Shown one piece after another: positions 1 to 10,940 of a DNA stretch of 64,000 bases; the stretch's first letter is position 1, and every line of letters starts with the position of its first letter. A program made the position numbers and the translations under genes. A model generated the notes under the pieces. The model was given only the letters and a program-made list of their open reading frames with translations. It was not told the origin of the DNA and searched no databases. The stretch comes from Triatoma infestans (taxonomy: Eukaryota > Arthropoda > Insecta > Hemiptera > Reduviidae), in contig JAAEAF010002758.1 in NCBI GenBank assembly GCA_011037195.1, positions 1 through 64,000 on the forward strand, given 5' to 3'.

Positions 1-483
1 ATAATGAAAGCCATATACGAGCAGAATTTGGGATCAGTTTTGCCGAAACCTGAGTTCCAGGACTCCTTTCGAGTGTTGACCAAGTCGGGTAAGAGCAAAA
101 ATGGTTTGCAGAATTGGGTAGTAGAAGTCACGTCTAAAATGCGTGAACTTCTAAAGACAGGAACCCTGAGTCGTGACAGGGTATATATAGAATGGAGTCG
201 TTGTAAGGTTATGGACCATAATCAGGCGTCACGCTGCTATAAGTGTCAAATATACGGGCACGTGGCAAAGTACTGCAAGGAGAGCGATCTCACTTGCGGA
301 CACTGTGCCACGAAAGGACATAGCTATGACAAGTGCCCAAATAAAGCCGAGTCCCCGGCATGTGCCGCCTGTAAGGCATTCCATAAGCCGCACAACCACT
401 CCGTAAAGAGCAAAAAATGCCCAGCTTACCAGAATGCTTTAGACCGACAACTGGCCAACACAGACTATGGCAGAAGTCCATAA
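1..483 (+). CDS. R1-like ORF1, gag-like zinc-knuckle protein (partial)
   Basis: This is the last 160 or so residues of the nucleic-acid-binding ORF1 protein of the R1-like element; the frame is open from the window edge, so the ATG at 4 is probably internal. Three cysteine/histidine clusters follow one another: CYKCQIYGHVAKYC, CGHCATKGHSYDKC, and a wider one starting CAACKAFH and ending KKC. Serial CCHC knuckles after a conserved RVYIEWSRCKV-type stretch are characteristic of ORF1 of I/R1-type elements, which coats the element RNA. The stop TAA is at 481-483, after the ORF2 frame has already opened, so ORF2 is probably translated by reinitiation or frameshifting (inference). No lesion is visible in this part. 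Confidence 0.8.
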   Translation: MMKAIYEQNLGSVLPKPEFQDSFRVLTKSGKSKNGLQNWVVEVTSKMRELLKTGTLSRDRVYIEWSRCKVMDHNQASRCYKCQIYGHVAKYCKESDLTCGHCATKGHSYDKCPNKAESPACAACKAFHKPHNHSVKSKKCPAYQNALDRQLANTDYGRSP

Positions 484-3400
484 TAACACGGCCAACAGGC
501 CTGAGAGTGTTGCAGCTAAATGCGCAACGCTCAAAAACAGTAATGGCAGAAGCACGAGAGCTCATCTATTCAAAGGGCATAGATGTTGCACTAATCCAGG
601 AGCCCTATACGTTCAAAGCGAGCGTCAAGGGTCTGGGATTGCAGCATCGTATCATTCACGCTTCATGTGACGGATGAATTTGGACTGCAGTGGCGGTGTG
701 CAATCCAGACATCACTCTATTGCGTCTTCCTCAGTTCAGCACCAGTCATTGTACCTGCGTGCTGTTAACTGCGGCAAATGGCGTTGAGTTGATGCTGGTG
801 AGTTTGTATTGCCAACCATCGGGCGATACAACGCCAGCTATTGCTCATCTAGGTCGGCTCATAAGAGAAAACAGAGGAAAAAAGATTATTGTGGCTGCTG
901 ACATAAATGCATGGTCACCCATGTGGCACGATGACGCACTGGACGATAGAGGCAGACACTTTGAGGAGTGTTTTGTCGCTAATGATCTATGTGTGGTCAA
1001 CGAGCCCGGACATAAGAAAACTTTTGTTGGAAATGGAAACTGCGCGGAGCATAACCTTGATGTAACCTTGTGTACAGCTTCGGCTGTTGACAGGGTGCAT
1101 GGTTGGAGGGTGGTTGACTGGGTAACTGGTGATCACAGGGCGATACTTTTTGAAGTTGCCTGGGACACCAGGCCGTGCGCCACCTTCGAGGGTCTAGAAA
1201 GATTCTCAGTCAAATGTGTTGACTGGGAAAGATACAAGACACTCCTCCAGCGCAGAATAGACACGCTAAATGTCCAAGGGGATACCATTGATGGTGTCGA
1301 TATAGCGGTCACGGAGCTGACGGAGGCAGTAGCTGGCACAAGTGGGGAAGTGCTAAAGAAAATACCCACAAGTCGCACACGCCGTGTTCCTTGGTGGACA
1401 CGGGAGCTGACTGTGGCCAAGAAAGACGTCGCAAAGAGGCGAAGAAGATACCAACGGGAACGGAATGAGGGATCCCGTCAAAGATATATAGATGAGTATC
1501 GACATGCTCGAAAAAGATATAAAAAGATGGTGTATCAGGCCAAGACTTCTAGCTGGCGGGAGTTAGTGGAGTCGGAAGGCAATAATGATCCGTGGGGCAT
1601 CATATACAAGGTGCAAACTCGAAAAATAAGGACCGACCTGGTACTCGCTAGTCTAAATATAGACGGAGTGCCGGGTGCTGGTTCCTGGCAGCAATCAACA
1701 GAGCATTTGTTGAAAGTGCTTCTTCCTGGGGATTGTCCTTCGGACGACACGCAATTGCAAAAAGGTCGTCGCGAAGCAGCATACGAGTCACCAGCTCTCA
1801 CGGACTCTATCACAGAATTTGATTTATTCGATGTTAAGTCTGTTATTGGAGAGATTAAAAATAAAAAGGCTCCCGGCATAGATATGATAAATGGAGAAAT
1901 TGTCCGGAAGAATGAGGACGTATTAAGCCAATACCTGCTTGACCTTTTCAATGGATGCCTGAGATTGGGATACTTTCCCACTCAATGGAAAACAGGGCTT
2001 GTAAAAGTTTTATATAAAGGATCAAACAAGCCCGTGAATGATGCAAAGTCGTATCGATTGATACAACTCCTGCCCGTTTTCGGGAAACTGCTGGAGAAAC
2101 TGATTATAATGAGATTAAAAAGCTTTATCAGTTTCAGTCCCAACCAGTATGGTTTTGTATCGGGAAGATCGACGACAGATGCCATCATGAAAATCCTTGA
2201 ATTGGTGCGTGGCAGTGGGCACAAGTACGTTCTCACAGTATTCCTGGACATAGCTGGGGCCTTTGATAATGTCTGGTGGCCGACTGTTTTGGAGTCACTA
2301 AGAAGACGAGATTGTCCACCATGTCTTCTAAAATTAATACAAAGCTACCTTACCCAGAGGGTAGCGATATTAGTGACTCAAGCCGGCGAGGTCTCACGAC
2401 CAATAACTAAAGGTTGTCCGCAGGGCTCGGTGGTGGGTCCGTTCCTGTGGAACCTAGTGATGGAAGAGCTGTTGAAACAGACTGATAAATTGGATTACTG
2501 TGACTCGGTTGCATACGCTGATGACCTAGCAATAGTTGTCCATGGAGATTCTCGGAGGGAGATAGAGAAGCGTGCTTGCACAGCTGTGTCTCTAATAAAA
2601 AGATGGTGTCAAGGGGAAAAGCTGCAGATTTCGTTTGAGAAGTCGAAAGTGATGCTCATGAAAGGCAAGCTTCATCCCAGTCGTCCACCTTGGATCCGGG
2701 TGGACGAACAAAGAATAGTCCACGTAACCCAGTTCGAGTATCTGGGCGTGCTCCTGGATTGGAAGCTTTCTTTTAAGCCCCACATTCAGCGAGTCGCCTC
2801 TAGATGCTTAAACTTATACCAGGGGATCAAAAGAGTAGCCCGTGGATTGTGGGGGCTGAAGACTGGTGTGGCTCTGACCATCTACAGGGGCGTGATTGAG
2901 AATGTCGCAACGTACGCATCTGCCTGTTGGGCTGAAAAGCTGGACATGCAGTCGTACCGCGACATCCTATTAAGAATGCAAAGAGCTATTTTATGCTTGG
3001 TGACTAGGGCCTATGCGACGACGTCCACGGCCTCCTTACCGGTGGTCGCTGGAGTGTTGCCGCTTGATCTCCAAGCAGAGATGAGGGCCCTAAGATACAG
3101 ATACCAAAAGAGGGGCATGATCGTCCTTGATGGTCGGGAGTTGTCAAGTAAGATGCCTCCCGCTAGACAAGTAAAGAAAACGATCCGAGAGTATGAGATA
3201 GGGAAGTGGCAAAGACGCTGGGACGAGGCAGAGACAGGAAGAACTACTTATGAGTTCTTTCCAAATCTGCATCACAGACTGTCGATGCGATGGCTGCGGC
3301 TATCCCAGACCGTAACACAATATTTCACGGGGCACGGGGAGTTCAATTCCAGGCTCTTCGACTTGGGATTGAAAGATTCCCCAAATTGTGAATGCGGTCA

Positions 3401-3590
3401 GCAGGACACGGTGCATCACGTTCTCTTCCGGTGTCCTCTCCTCGACGAAGCTAGAATCCATATGGAATTCAAGCTGATAAGTAGGGGGGAGAACTGGCCG
3501 GGAGAATGTAAAGAGCTGGTAACGAATGCAAGGAATTTCGAAGACTTTTGTCGAGTTCGCTCAAGAAGTCGCAGTGATAAGAAGGACTAG
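417..3590 (+). pseudogene. R1-like ORF2, endonuclease-reverse transcriptase with one in-frame stop
   Basis: The frame encodes the enzyme that nicks target DNA and primes cDNA synthesis there. The endonuclease starts near 510 (LQLNAQRS, then ALIQEPYT with the catalytic Glu), continues with AADINAWSPMW (Asp/Asn) and ends with GDH. The reverse transcriptase shows VFLDIAGAFDNV (motif A), GCPQGSVVGP (motif B) and AYADDLAIV (motif C), so its catalytic aspartates are intact. A C-terminal finger CECGQQDTVHHVLFRC follows. One TGA at 675-677 interrupts the same frame between SCDG and IWTAV inside the endonuclease; apart from it the frame is open for over 1,000 codons. It is a near-intact pseudogene, or the stop is a recent mutation or base error. 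Confidence 0.85.
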
Positions 3591-3718
3591 ACGTATAAGT
3601 AGAGGTCCGCCTCCCCGTGGCAGGGACGGGAACTTATCTACCTAAGTAGATGAGGCTAAGTGACCATAGGCACCGGTTTTGGCGCTACGCGCTTGGTACG
3701 GTGGCTAAGAGTGTGCGC

Positions 3719-3740
3719 AAAAATAATAATAATAATAATA
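3719..3740 (+). repeat. (AAT)n tail of the R1-like element
   Basis: About seven AAT units close the 3' UTR. A simple-repeat 3' tail is usual for non-LTR elements that lack poly(A). The next element starts four bases later. Confidence 0.85.
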
Positions 3741-3744
3741 TCGT

Positions 3745-3800
3745 GGGATGGGGGGTGGATTAGCCGCCCCCTCAGGTAAGGGCAACCCTGCGAACATCCC
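3745..3800 (+). other. Foldable 5' end of the Loa-like element
   Basis: The first 56 bases fold into a three-way junction. An outer perfect stem pairs GGGATG (3745-3750) with CATCCC (3795-3800). Inside it, GGGGGTGG pairs with CCGCCCCC around a 5-base loop, and a second hairpin is formed by CAGG...CCTG. The string GCGAA sits just before the closing strand. Such structure at the exact 5' end recalls the HDV-like self-cleaving ribozymes of R2 and some other non-LTR elements, but I could not fit the canonical P1-P2 pseudoknot order, so function is unproven. Confidence 0.4.
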
Positions 3801-4063
3801 AGCCCAACATTTTACACGGGGAACATACACAATTACGAACACACACACAACAACACGTACACGAACATAGTACAGACTTGTAAGTAGGGCCCAATCCAAG
3901 GTGTTACGCGTTCCGTGCCGAGGGCTGGATGGCACAGGGGTACTGTGTCGATAACGGAGCCTCCGGGGCACCGGGCGAAACCCCGGAGTATTTAGCCTTG
4001 CCCGGCTAATGCGGGGCTCTGGTCGGGTGGACGACCCTTTCCCCAGCTACTCGTGGGAATCAC

Positions 4064-5495
4064 ATGGGTAAACGGAAGAAAATACTAAAACTTAAGGCAT
4101 GGATGCCATCGGGAACTGGGGCGACAGGCCATGGGGAGGGGAATAATCCCACAACCAGCATAGCCAAAGCACCAGGTAGTAGGTTTACGGCGATTGCCCA
4201 AGGCACAGACGGTGGGGCTTCCGGTCCCGCGGCCGCTATGGCCACGGTGGAAACAGGCGTTATGCCAGTGACTGCCAAAGGCCGGGTCTGCGGGCCTGGG
4301 GGCTCTTCTGTCAAAAAGGCCAAGGCAAAGGCCGGGCGAAGCTTCAAAGCGGAGTCGCTGGAAGCGATCGAGAACATGACGGAGAAGGACGTTCAAGCCG
4401 CCAGGCTGTCAGGGCTCTCCAGGAAGGAGCTCAAAGCACGCGTTGAGGCAGGCCAGGAGTATCTTCAGGCCAAACGCTAGTTAATTAGGGAAAATTACCT
4501 TCAATGGGTGGAACGTACGACACAGGCGACTAAGAGGCCAAGGTCGGAGGGGGAATCCCCTCCGCAGCAGCGGCCGCCTAAGAGGGTTAAAGCCAGGACT
4601 GTGGAGAAATCCTACAGTGAGGCTTCCTCCTCGGCGAAAATTGCCGTTGTGCAGAGGGGCTTCCCCGATAACCAGTTAGGCACGGAGAGGCTACAAGCCA
4701 TCCAAAATGCCATTTTGGGGGAATATGACAAGATCCCAAGAGGCGGGCCGCAGGTCAGGTTGGCCAAATGTGCCCATAAACCAGAGTTCCTTGTCATTAC
4801 CTGGGTAGGGGACGACAGTCTGGGGTGGCTGAGGGAGATTATCCCAAAGCTTAAACCCTGGGAAGGTGCAAGCCTCCAGACACTCGAGGGGAGGGACATA
4901 CTGGGTCCAGAGACCTGTAAGGTCTTCATCCCTAACGAGGGAGGCAAGCAGGTGGAGGCTGAAAGGGTGCTCACTCGTTTAGGGGGTTAAGGGGCTGAAA
5001 ACCAAAATATGGAGGGTCTGGGGATGCTTACCCGTTGAGGGTGGGTGTCTCTGGACATTCTCAATGGACAGGGGGTCATTGGCGGAGCTTAAAAGGCTGG
5101 ACATGACCCCCTATTTTGGTTGGGGGCGGGTGACTTTTCGTCAGAAGCTTCCGAAAAGTAAAAGCTCGGAGGAGGCCAAGGCGATGGAAGTGGAAGGAGA
5201 TCAGCCAAAGGCCGAGAGCTTAGTGAAGGCGGATTCGCCAAAGGAGGGTCAGGGGGGCCTGAAAGGAGAGATGGCGGAGTTGCAGGCTACCCTGGCCGTA
5301 CTACCCGTAGGAGAGGGGCGGATAGAGGAGGGGGCGGACGGTAAGGCAGGGGTCCCGGTGGGTGCGTCTCCTGGCGGAAGCGATGCCGGCTTGCTCCACA
5401 GGTCTCAAGGCCAGGAGCGGTTGCCGGAGGTTGCGGAAGCCGGGGGGCGACCCTTGGGACCCGGGGCCGACGTTCCGCCCCCCTCGGAGACCTAA
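4064..5495 (+). pseudogene. Loa-like ORF1, DUF4780-like RNA-binding protein, broken
   Basis: The N-terminal part (4064-4480) is rich in Lys, Gly and Ala and begins MGKRKKILKLKAWMPSG. After an in-frame TAG at 4478-4480 the same frame continues to 4990 with a basic stretch (RPPKRVKAR) and then a domain with VVQRGFPDNQLGTERLQAIQ and FLVITWVGDDSLGWL, which I recognise as DUF4780-like, a domain common in insect non-LTR ORF1 proteins. The domain finishes in another frame (from about 4992: LKTKIWRVWGCLP through YFGWGRVTF), so a frameshift lies near 4985. The acidic, low-complexity C terminus runs to TAA 5493-5495, one base before the ORF2 ATG at 5497. Role (family knowledge): RNA binding and RNP formation. 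Confidence 0.75.
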
Positions 5496-5496
5496 C

Positions 5497-8400
5497 ATGG
5501 CGATCAAGATGGTACAGGCGAACCTCCACCATGCAAAGGCCGCTTCGGCCGTGCTTAGTAGGAGGTTCGACAGGGAGGGGCTACATGTAGCCCTACTGCA
5601 GGAGCCGTGGTGCCATGGGGGGATCGTCCGAGGACTGAATCCGAAATTTGGGAAGGTGCTGTACAACAAGTCTGTAAGCAGACCTCGAGAATGTATAGTA
5701 CATATAACAAGGTGAGCTGTGGATTAATACCGGAGCTGTGCTCCGCCGATTTTGTTACAGCTCACCTAACTATCAGCACCGAAGAGGGTGCAGAAAGGCT
5801 GGTTATTAGCTCTGCGTACTTCCCCGGTGATGAGGATTTCCCCTTCTGTCTACTGAGAAGAGTGATGGACTACTGCAGAGGTGGGAACTTGCAGCTGGTG
5901 CTGGGATGCGACGCCAATGCGCAGAACACTGCCTGGGGGAGCACCGATATCAACCAAAGGGGTAAGTACCTTTATGAATTCATTACTGGTGAAGGGTTGC
6001 ATGTAGCCAATGTAGGCTTGGAACCAACTTTCGTGACTGCAGCTAGGAGGGAGGTGTTGGATGTGACGCTAGCCTCGCGCTGTATGTTGAGCAAAATTGC
6101 TCACTGGCATGTATCAAGTGAACCATCGTGCTCGGATGATAGGCACATAAGGTTCGATATATGCACTCCACCATTGGTCATTAGCAGGCTTCGAAGCCCG
6201 AGGGAGACCCACTGGGAGGGATTTGTTGGGAGTCTCAGCGAGTCTCTCGGTGACCTTAAAGTGGATGTACGGACAATAGGAAGTCTGGGACGGGCAGTGG
6301 CACAGGTAACCGAGGCGATTCTGGACGCCTACCGGGAAAACTGTCCGGAGAAGAAAAGGCCTAATAGGTCGAAGACGGTCTGGTGGAATGATCACCTCGA
6401 GAGAAGGAGGCGAGAGGTGAGGAGGCTGTTTAACAAAGCCAAAATCAATAAAGACTGGGCATCGTATAAAAGGGTACGGACGCAGTATAATGTCGAAATA
6501 AGGAAGGCCAAGCGCAAAGCCTGGCGGAGATTCTGTGAGGACGTAGCAGACACTTCGGAGTGCGCGAGAATCCACAGAATCCTAGCAAAAGAAGGTACTG
6601 CGGACAGGATAGGGTTCCTGAAGAAAGATGACGGAACCTACACTAACTCGATAGAGGAGTCGCTGGAGTTGCTCATGAGCACACACTTTCCAGGGTCCTC
6701 TTATGGAGAGGCCCCTTTAGAGGTTGAGGGGCTGAGAAGGCCTGGTCGGGCGGATTGGAAAATCGCGAATCACGTCATACAGCCGAATAGGCTAAGATGG
6801 GCGATTGGAAGATTCAAGCCCTATAAAGCACCAGGCGTGGATGGAATTTACCCCGTCTTCCTGCAGAAGGCGGTGCAGGTGTTGACACCACACCTATGTA
6901 GGATCTTTAGAGGCTGTTTAGCCTGGGGATTCATACCGAGAGAATGGCAACAGGTGAAGGTCGTGTTCCTCCCGAAAGTAGGGAGAACGGTAGATCAAAC
7001 GCCAAAGTCGTTTAGGCCAATAAGCCTGTCCTCCTTTCTGTTGAAGGCGATGGAGAGGATGATTGACAGGTTTATAAGGGACGAGATTCTGAGGATTAAT
7101 CCTCTTAATAATCGCCAATATGCCTATCAGGCAGGGAAGTCCGTAGACTTGGCTCTGGACGACCTAAATAGGCTACTCCAGAAGTCGCTTGACGACAAGG
7201 AAATTGCGGTAGTCACCTTTTTGGATATAGAGGGCGCCTTTAATAATGTGTCCTCAGAGTCTCTTGTTGGTGCACTGACAAGAAGGGGCACGCAGCCTAC
7301 GATTAGTCAGTGGATAAGGACTAGTCTTTTGGGAAGGACTAATATAGCCACCATGGACAATTCATCTCTTGTGGCCAGGGTAAGTAGAGGCTGTCCGCAG
7401 GGAGGCGTTTTGTCGCCATTGCTGTGGACGTTATTAGCCGATGACATCCTGACCAAATTAACCGCGGAAGGCTTTCATTGCCTTGGGTTCGCGGACGATC
7501 TGGCGATCGTGGTGAAGGGGCGGTTCGCGGTAACCGTCTCGGAGCGCACTCAGGGGGCGCTCAACATTGTGAACAAATGGTCTAGAGCGGAGGGTCTCTC
7601 CATCAATCCCCACAAAACTCAAGTGGTTCCTTTTACAAGGAAGAGAAATTTACAAGGCTTACAACAGCCAATGCTCGGAGGGGTCGCGATCCCCTTTGCA
7701 ATGGAAGCCAAATATTTGGGGGTCATTTTTGACCGACGGCTGACATGGAGTTCCCATATTAATATAACCTCACACAAAGCCAAAATCGCCATGGGTAGGT
7801 GCAGAAGGCTATGCGGTAAAAGTTGGGGATTAAGCCCGAAGATGGCTCTGTGGATTTATACCTGTGTCGTGAGACCGATGGTAACCCACGGGCGGTGGCA
7901 TGGTGGACAAAGACCTTGCAGATGGGGGGGTCGGGAGCGCTCGGAAGTATTCAAAGGCTGGCTTGCTTGAGTACGACGGGTGCCATGATGACTACCCCCA
8001 CTGCAGCCTTGGAGGTCCTGTTAAACCTTCCATCACTCCACTTTTACGTCCAAGGCGTTGCAAGAGCAGTTGTGGCACGACTACAACAGGGACAAGCGCC
8101 CATTTATCCCAGGCATACTGGGAAGCATCAAGACCTATGGGAGGAGCTGGAGGCGGACCCGATTTTGGGCCTGCCTACGGATATGATGACTCCTAGGTAT
8201 GACTTCCAAAAACCCTTCAAAGTCTTGATATTAGACAGAGGGGCATGGAAGAATGGGCCGCCAATTACTGGCGAATCTATGTGGTACACGGACGGGTCCA
8301 AGATGGAAGATGGATCCGAGATGTAATATCTCGGTGAGCCTGGGAAGGCTAGCTACGGTCTTTCAGGCGGAGCTAGTCGCGATTATTATCTGCGCCGCCG

Positions 8401-9082
8401 AAATAAGAAGACGGGGAGTGTATTACTCCAGAGTCGTCATATATTCGGATAGCCAGCCAGGCTGCTCTGCGGGCAATTGACTCGTGGGAGATCAGCTCAA
8501 GGCTGGTGTGGGACTGCCTAGGTGCACTCAAGGAAATTAGTAGCCATAATAAGGTCTTCCTGGTTTGGGTACCTGGGCACTCGGGTCACAGAGGCAATGA
8601 GGCGGCGGACCGCCTGGCCCGGGAGGGTTCAATGAGAGCGCTTATCGGGCCGGAGCCGTTCTGCGGTGTCTCAAGATGCCTCAGGAGTGCATCCCTTAAG
8701 CTATGGATGCAGGACCGATCAAGGGAATGGTGGGTCAAAACTCCAGGCCAGAGGCAGGCGAAAAAGTTTATCCATAGCTACTCGCCCAAGCTAACTCCAA
8801 CTAGGCCGGGTGGCCATAAGGATAGCATTTGGCATTCTCACTGGCCATTGTAGACTAAATAAGCACATGCATCGCATGGGCCTGGCAACGGATAGCCTGT
8901 GTAGGTTTTGTCAGGAAGAAGAGGAGACGGCACTGCATGTGGTATGTAAGTGCGAGGGGCTGGTCTGGCTAAGGTACCGCCTCTTTGGTAAAGAGAAGCT
9001 GGTGCCAACAAGCCTCAGCCAGGGCCCTCTCTCGGACCTATTAAGTCTTTTAAGGCAAGCAGGACTCGAGAGGGTGCTCTGA
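5497..9082 (+). pseudogene. Loa-like ORF2, endonuclease-RT-RNase H, multiple frameshifts
   Basis: ORF2 starts at ATG 5497 (MAIKMVQANLHHAKAA, then LLQEPW with the endonuclease Glu). It shifts frame near 5700 and then runs open to 7970: LGCDANAQNTAW and SDDRHI finish the endonuclease; VTFLDIEGAFNNV, GCPQGGVLSPLLW and GFADDLAIVV are the RT motifs, aspartates intact. A shift near 7890 leads to the connection region and the RNase H start WYTDGSK (about 8280). Further shifts near 8320 (with a small deletion), 8455 (a 4-base CCAG duplication) and 8800 break RNase H (IYSDSQ, VWVPGHSGHRGNEAADRLA) and the C-terminal finger CRFCQEEEETALHVVCKC. The stop is TGA at 9080-9082. The core RT is the best-kept part. 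Confidence 0.85.
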
Positions 9083-9708
9083 TGGCAGGTGCTCTGATTG
9101 ACCACCTGGGAGCCCCCTCCCCAATTCCACAGTCCGGTTAAGGACAGGATAGGGGGAGGGTCTCCAACTAGGGGGGTGCCACAATAGATCCTTGGGGTAT
9201 CGCGGTGGCGTAGGCTGATTAGCCAATTCCCCCGGTAGAATCTATCTGTCTCTAAAGGTGCTTGGGTAGCCAATCGTTTACACAAATTAAACAGGTATTC
9301 TACGCATTTAAGTTTACGGCTGCGGTTCCCCGCTGCCTGCCTCATTTCTTTCGTATTCAGTGGACACTAAAACATGTGTCCACGATGGCAGTACTTCCTC
9401 TACTAGGAGTGAGAGAAAGTGAAAAAATGTTTCAAATAAAATTGGTTGGCGTTTATGTCGGCCTCAGAGCAGTGTTATTTAGCTACAGACAACACTGTCC
9501 ATCACCATACTGTAAAAGACTCGTAGGAATGGAACATCTGAGGGCAGCACAGCTGGAACCCGGACCTCCGCGCTGCTAGACCAGCTAGATCACTCATCTA
9601 ATCCCTTTCCTTAAAGTCACACTTACATTTGCAGATATGATGGTGGTAGCTAAACAGAATATCAAATAATGAAATTTTCTGCCTTTTTCCGTGTTTTTGA
9701 TATTTTGT

Positions 9709-9744
9709 TCTCTCTCTCTCTCTCGCACACACACACACACACAC
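9709..9744 (+). repeat. (TC)n(AC)n microsatellite
   Basis: About eight TC units pass directly into about ten AC units. The left flank (TTTTCTGCCTTTTTCCG) matches the flank of tandem-array site 2 in the dispersed repeat family described under findings. Confidence 0.9.
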
Positions 9745-10758
9745 ATTCTTCTGGAGGTGCTGGGCCATGTTCTCATGTTTTTCTCAAAAATGACACGTTT
9801 AGGCTCCTCTAGCTGGATAATATTATCATAGTCAAAAATTTAAATTTAAATAATATTTGTCAAATAGAACCACGAACACTGCTATTGAGCAGTTAGATTT
9901 GTATTTCACACCAGATTTCCTCATTACTTTTATTTTTAATTGTAAAATAATTTTATGTAATCTTTCCTAAATAGAACGCGGAATTACTGAGGGAATAATC
10001 GTATTGATTCTGCTAGTTACAAACAATACTTGCCGGGTGCGTCTGTGAGGCAGACAGGAAATTGAGAAAACAGAAGCGTGTATTCCATTTGGCTGCCCAT
10101 CAACCAAGCTTGCTGCACCCATGGAGAGACGTACGCAGCGGTGGCGAGGGAGCCGCTGATCAATTGGAAAACTGCCTCCCATTTATAATTCTTTACCGCA
10201 GAAATTCCCCCAGCGTCCGACGCGATTGGATTCTTTCCAGTCGGAAAATTTATATCTCATAAAGTAAATATTTGGTGGGAAAACAAACAAAAAAATGACT
10301 TACATTAGTATTGAAGTGAATAGCAGGGAATTCGTTTCACAGTTTTCCATGCAGAGTGCGGCCGGCCCCTACCAAACAAAATAAAATAACTATCCTCCGG
10401 TTTGACTAGAAGAAAATAAATGAAAAATGTTTTACAACAACTCAACCAGAACTAATGTTTCTATCATCTGAAAGAAATCTCTCATCTAGCGGCCTTCCTC
10501 CGCCGCTTCCTACTTGATTAGCAGTAGTTAGTTACTAAACAATAGTCTAATATTAAACTTCGATTACGGCTCCTGCCACCTATAATCATCTCTATTTCTT
10601 AACAAATCATTACGTATGGTAAACATCGCATGTGGTCTCTTCTTAAGTACAGCAAATTTTTAATTGAAACCTTTTCATCCATTTTTGGATTTAAAACTCC
10701 TGGTCCATGGGCCAAAGTACCTGGTTGAAACACTCACACGACTTTCTTGTATACTCTC

Positions 10759-10940
10759 TTTTTTTTTAATTTAAGACGTGTCACCGTCTATGGTTAATGA
10801 CACCCGAACCTTCTCAGTGCACTGCCGGCCACCGGAGAGTGTTTCTCTCGTTCGAGACAACAATGACCATCACTGTGAAAATTCCTAGGAAGTGGAACTT
10901 TCACCGCCGGACTCGAACCACTGAGCCAATCCATTCCCTT
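10759..10940 (-). repeat. Candidate tRNA-derived SINE with collapsed promoter head
   Basis: On the minus strand the segment begins with TGGCTCAGTGG, a good match to a tRNA A box, joined at once to TTCGAGTCC, the core of a B box, as if the usual 30-base spacer were deleted. It ends in an A-rich tail (TTAAATTAAAAAAAAA). No convincing target duplication was found, so the boundaries are approximate. Confidence 0.35.

Larger units (their letters stand above)
1..3740 (+). mobile_element. R1-like non-LTR retrotransposon, 5' end outside window
   Basis: The element holds the C-terminal part of a gag-like ORF1 with zinc knuckles, an overlapping ORF2 with AP-type endonuclease and reverse transcriptase, and a 3' UTR of about 130 bases ending in an (AAT)n tail at 3719-3740. 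ORF1 and ORF2 overlap in different frames (417-483), as in R1-clade elements. ORF2 has no RNase H domain and ends with a cysteine/histidine finger, also typical of R1/TRAS-type elements. The window starts inside ORF1, so the 5' part is not visible. Clade assignment is by motif recognition only. Confidence 0.85.
3745..9245 (+). mobile_element. Loa/Jockey-like non-LTR retrotransposon, nearly full length
   Basis: The order is a GC-rich 5' UTR (3745-4063), ORF1 with a DUF4780-like domain, ORF2 with endonuclease, reverse transcriptase, RNase H and a C-terminal finger, then a 3' UTR to about 9245. The 3' UTR shares the string CACAATAGA, a GTCGCAGTGG-like block and a pyrimidine-rich tail with the second copy at 59529-61570. 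RNase H after RT fits Loa-type elements. The coding part carries one nonsense codon and about seven frame changes, so the copy is dead. The GC-rich composition contrasts sharply with the AT-rich flank after 9250. Confidence 0.85.

Noticed and set aside
4060..4974. Minus-strand frames of 100 to 120 codons opposite the Loa-like ORF1
   Set aside because: Shadows caused by the GC-rich coding sequence on the plus strand; no motifs.
9262..9579. 105-codon ORF after the Loa-like element
   Set aside because: No motif or family resemblance; it starts in the element tail and continues in unrelated DNA.
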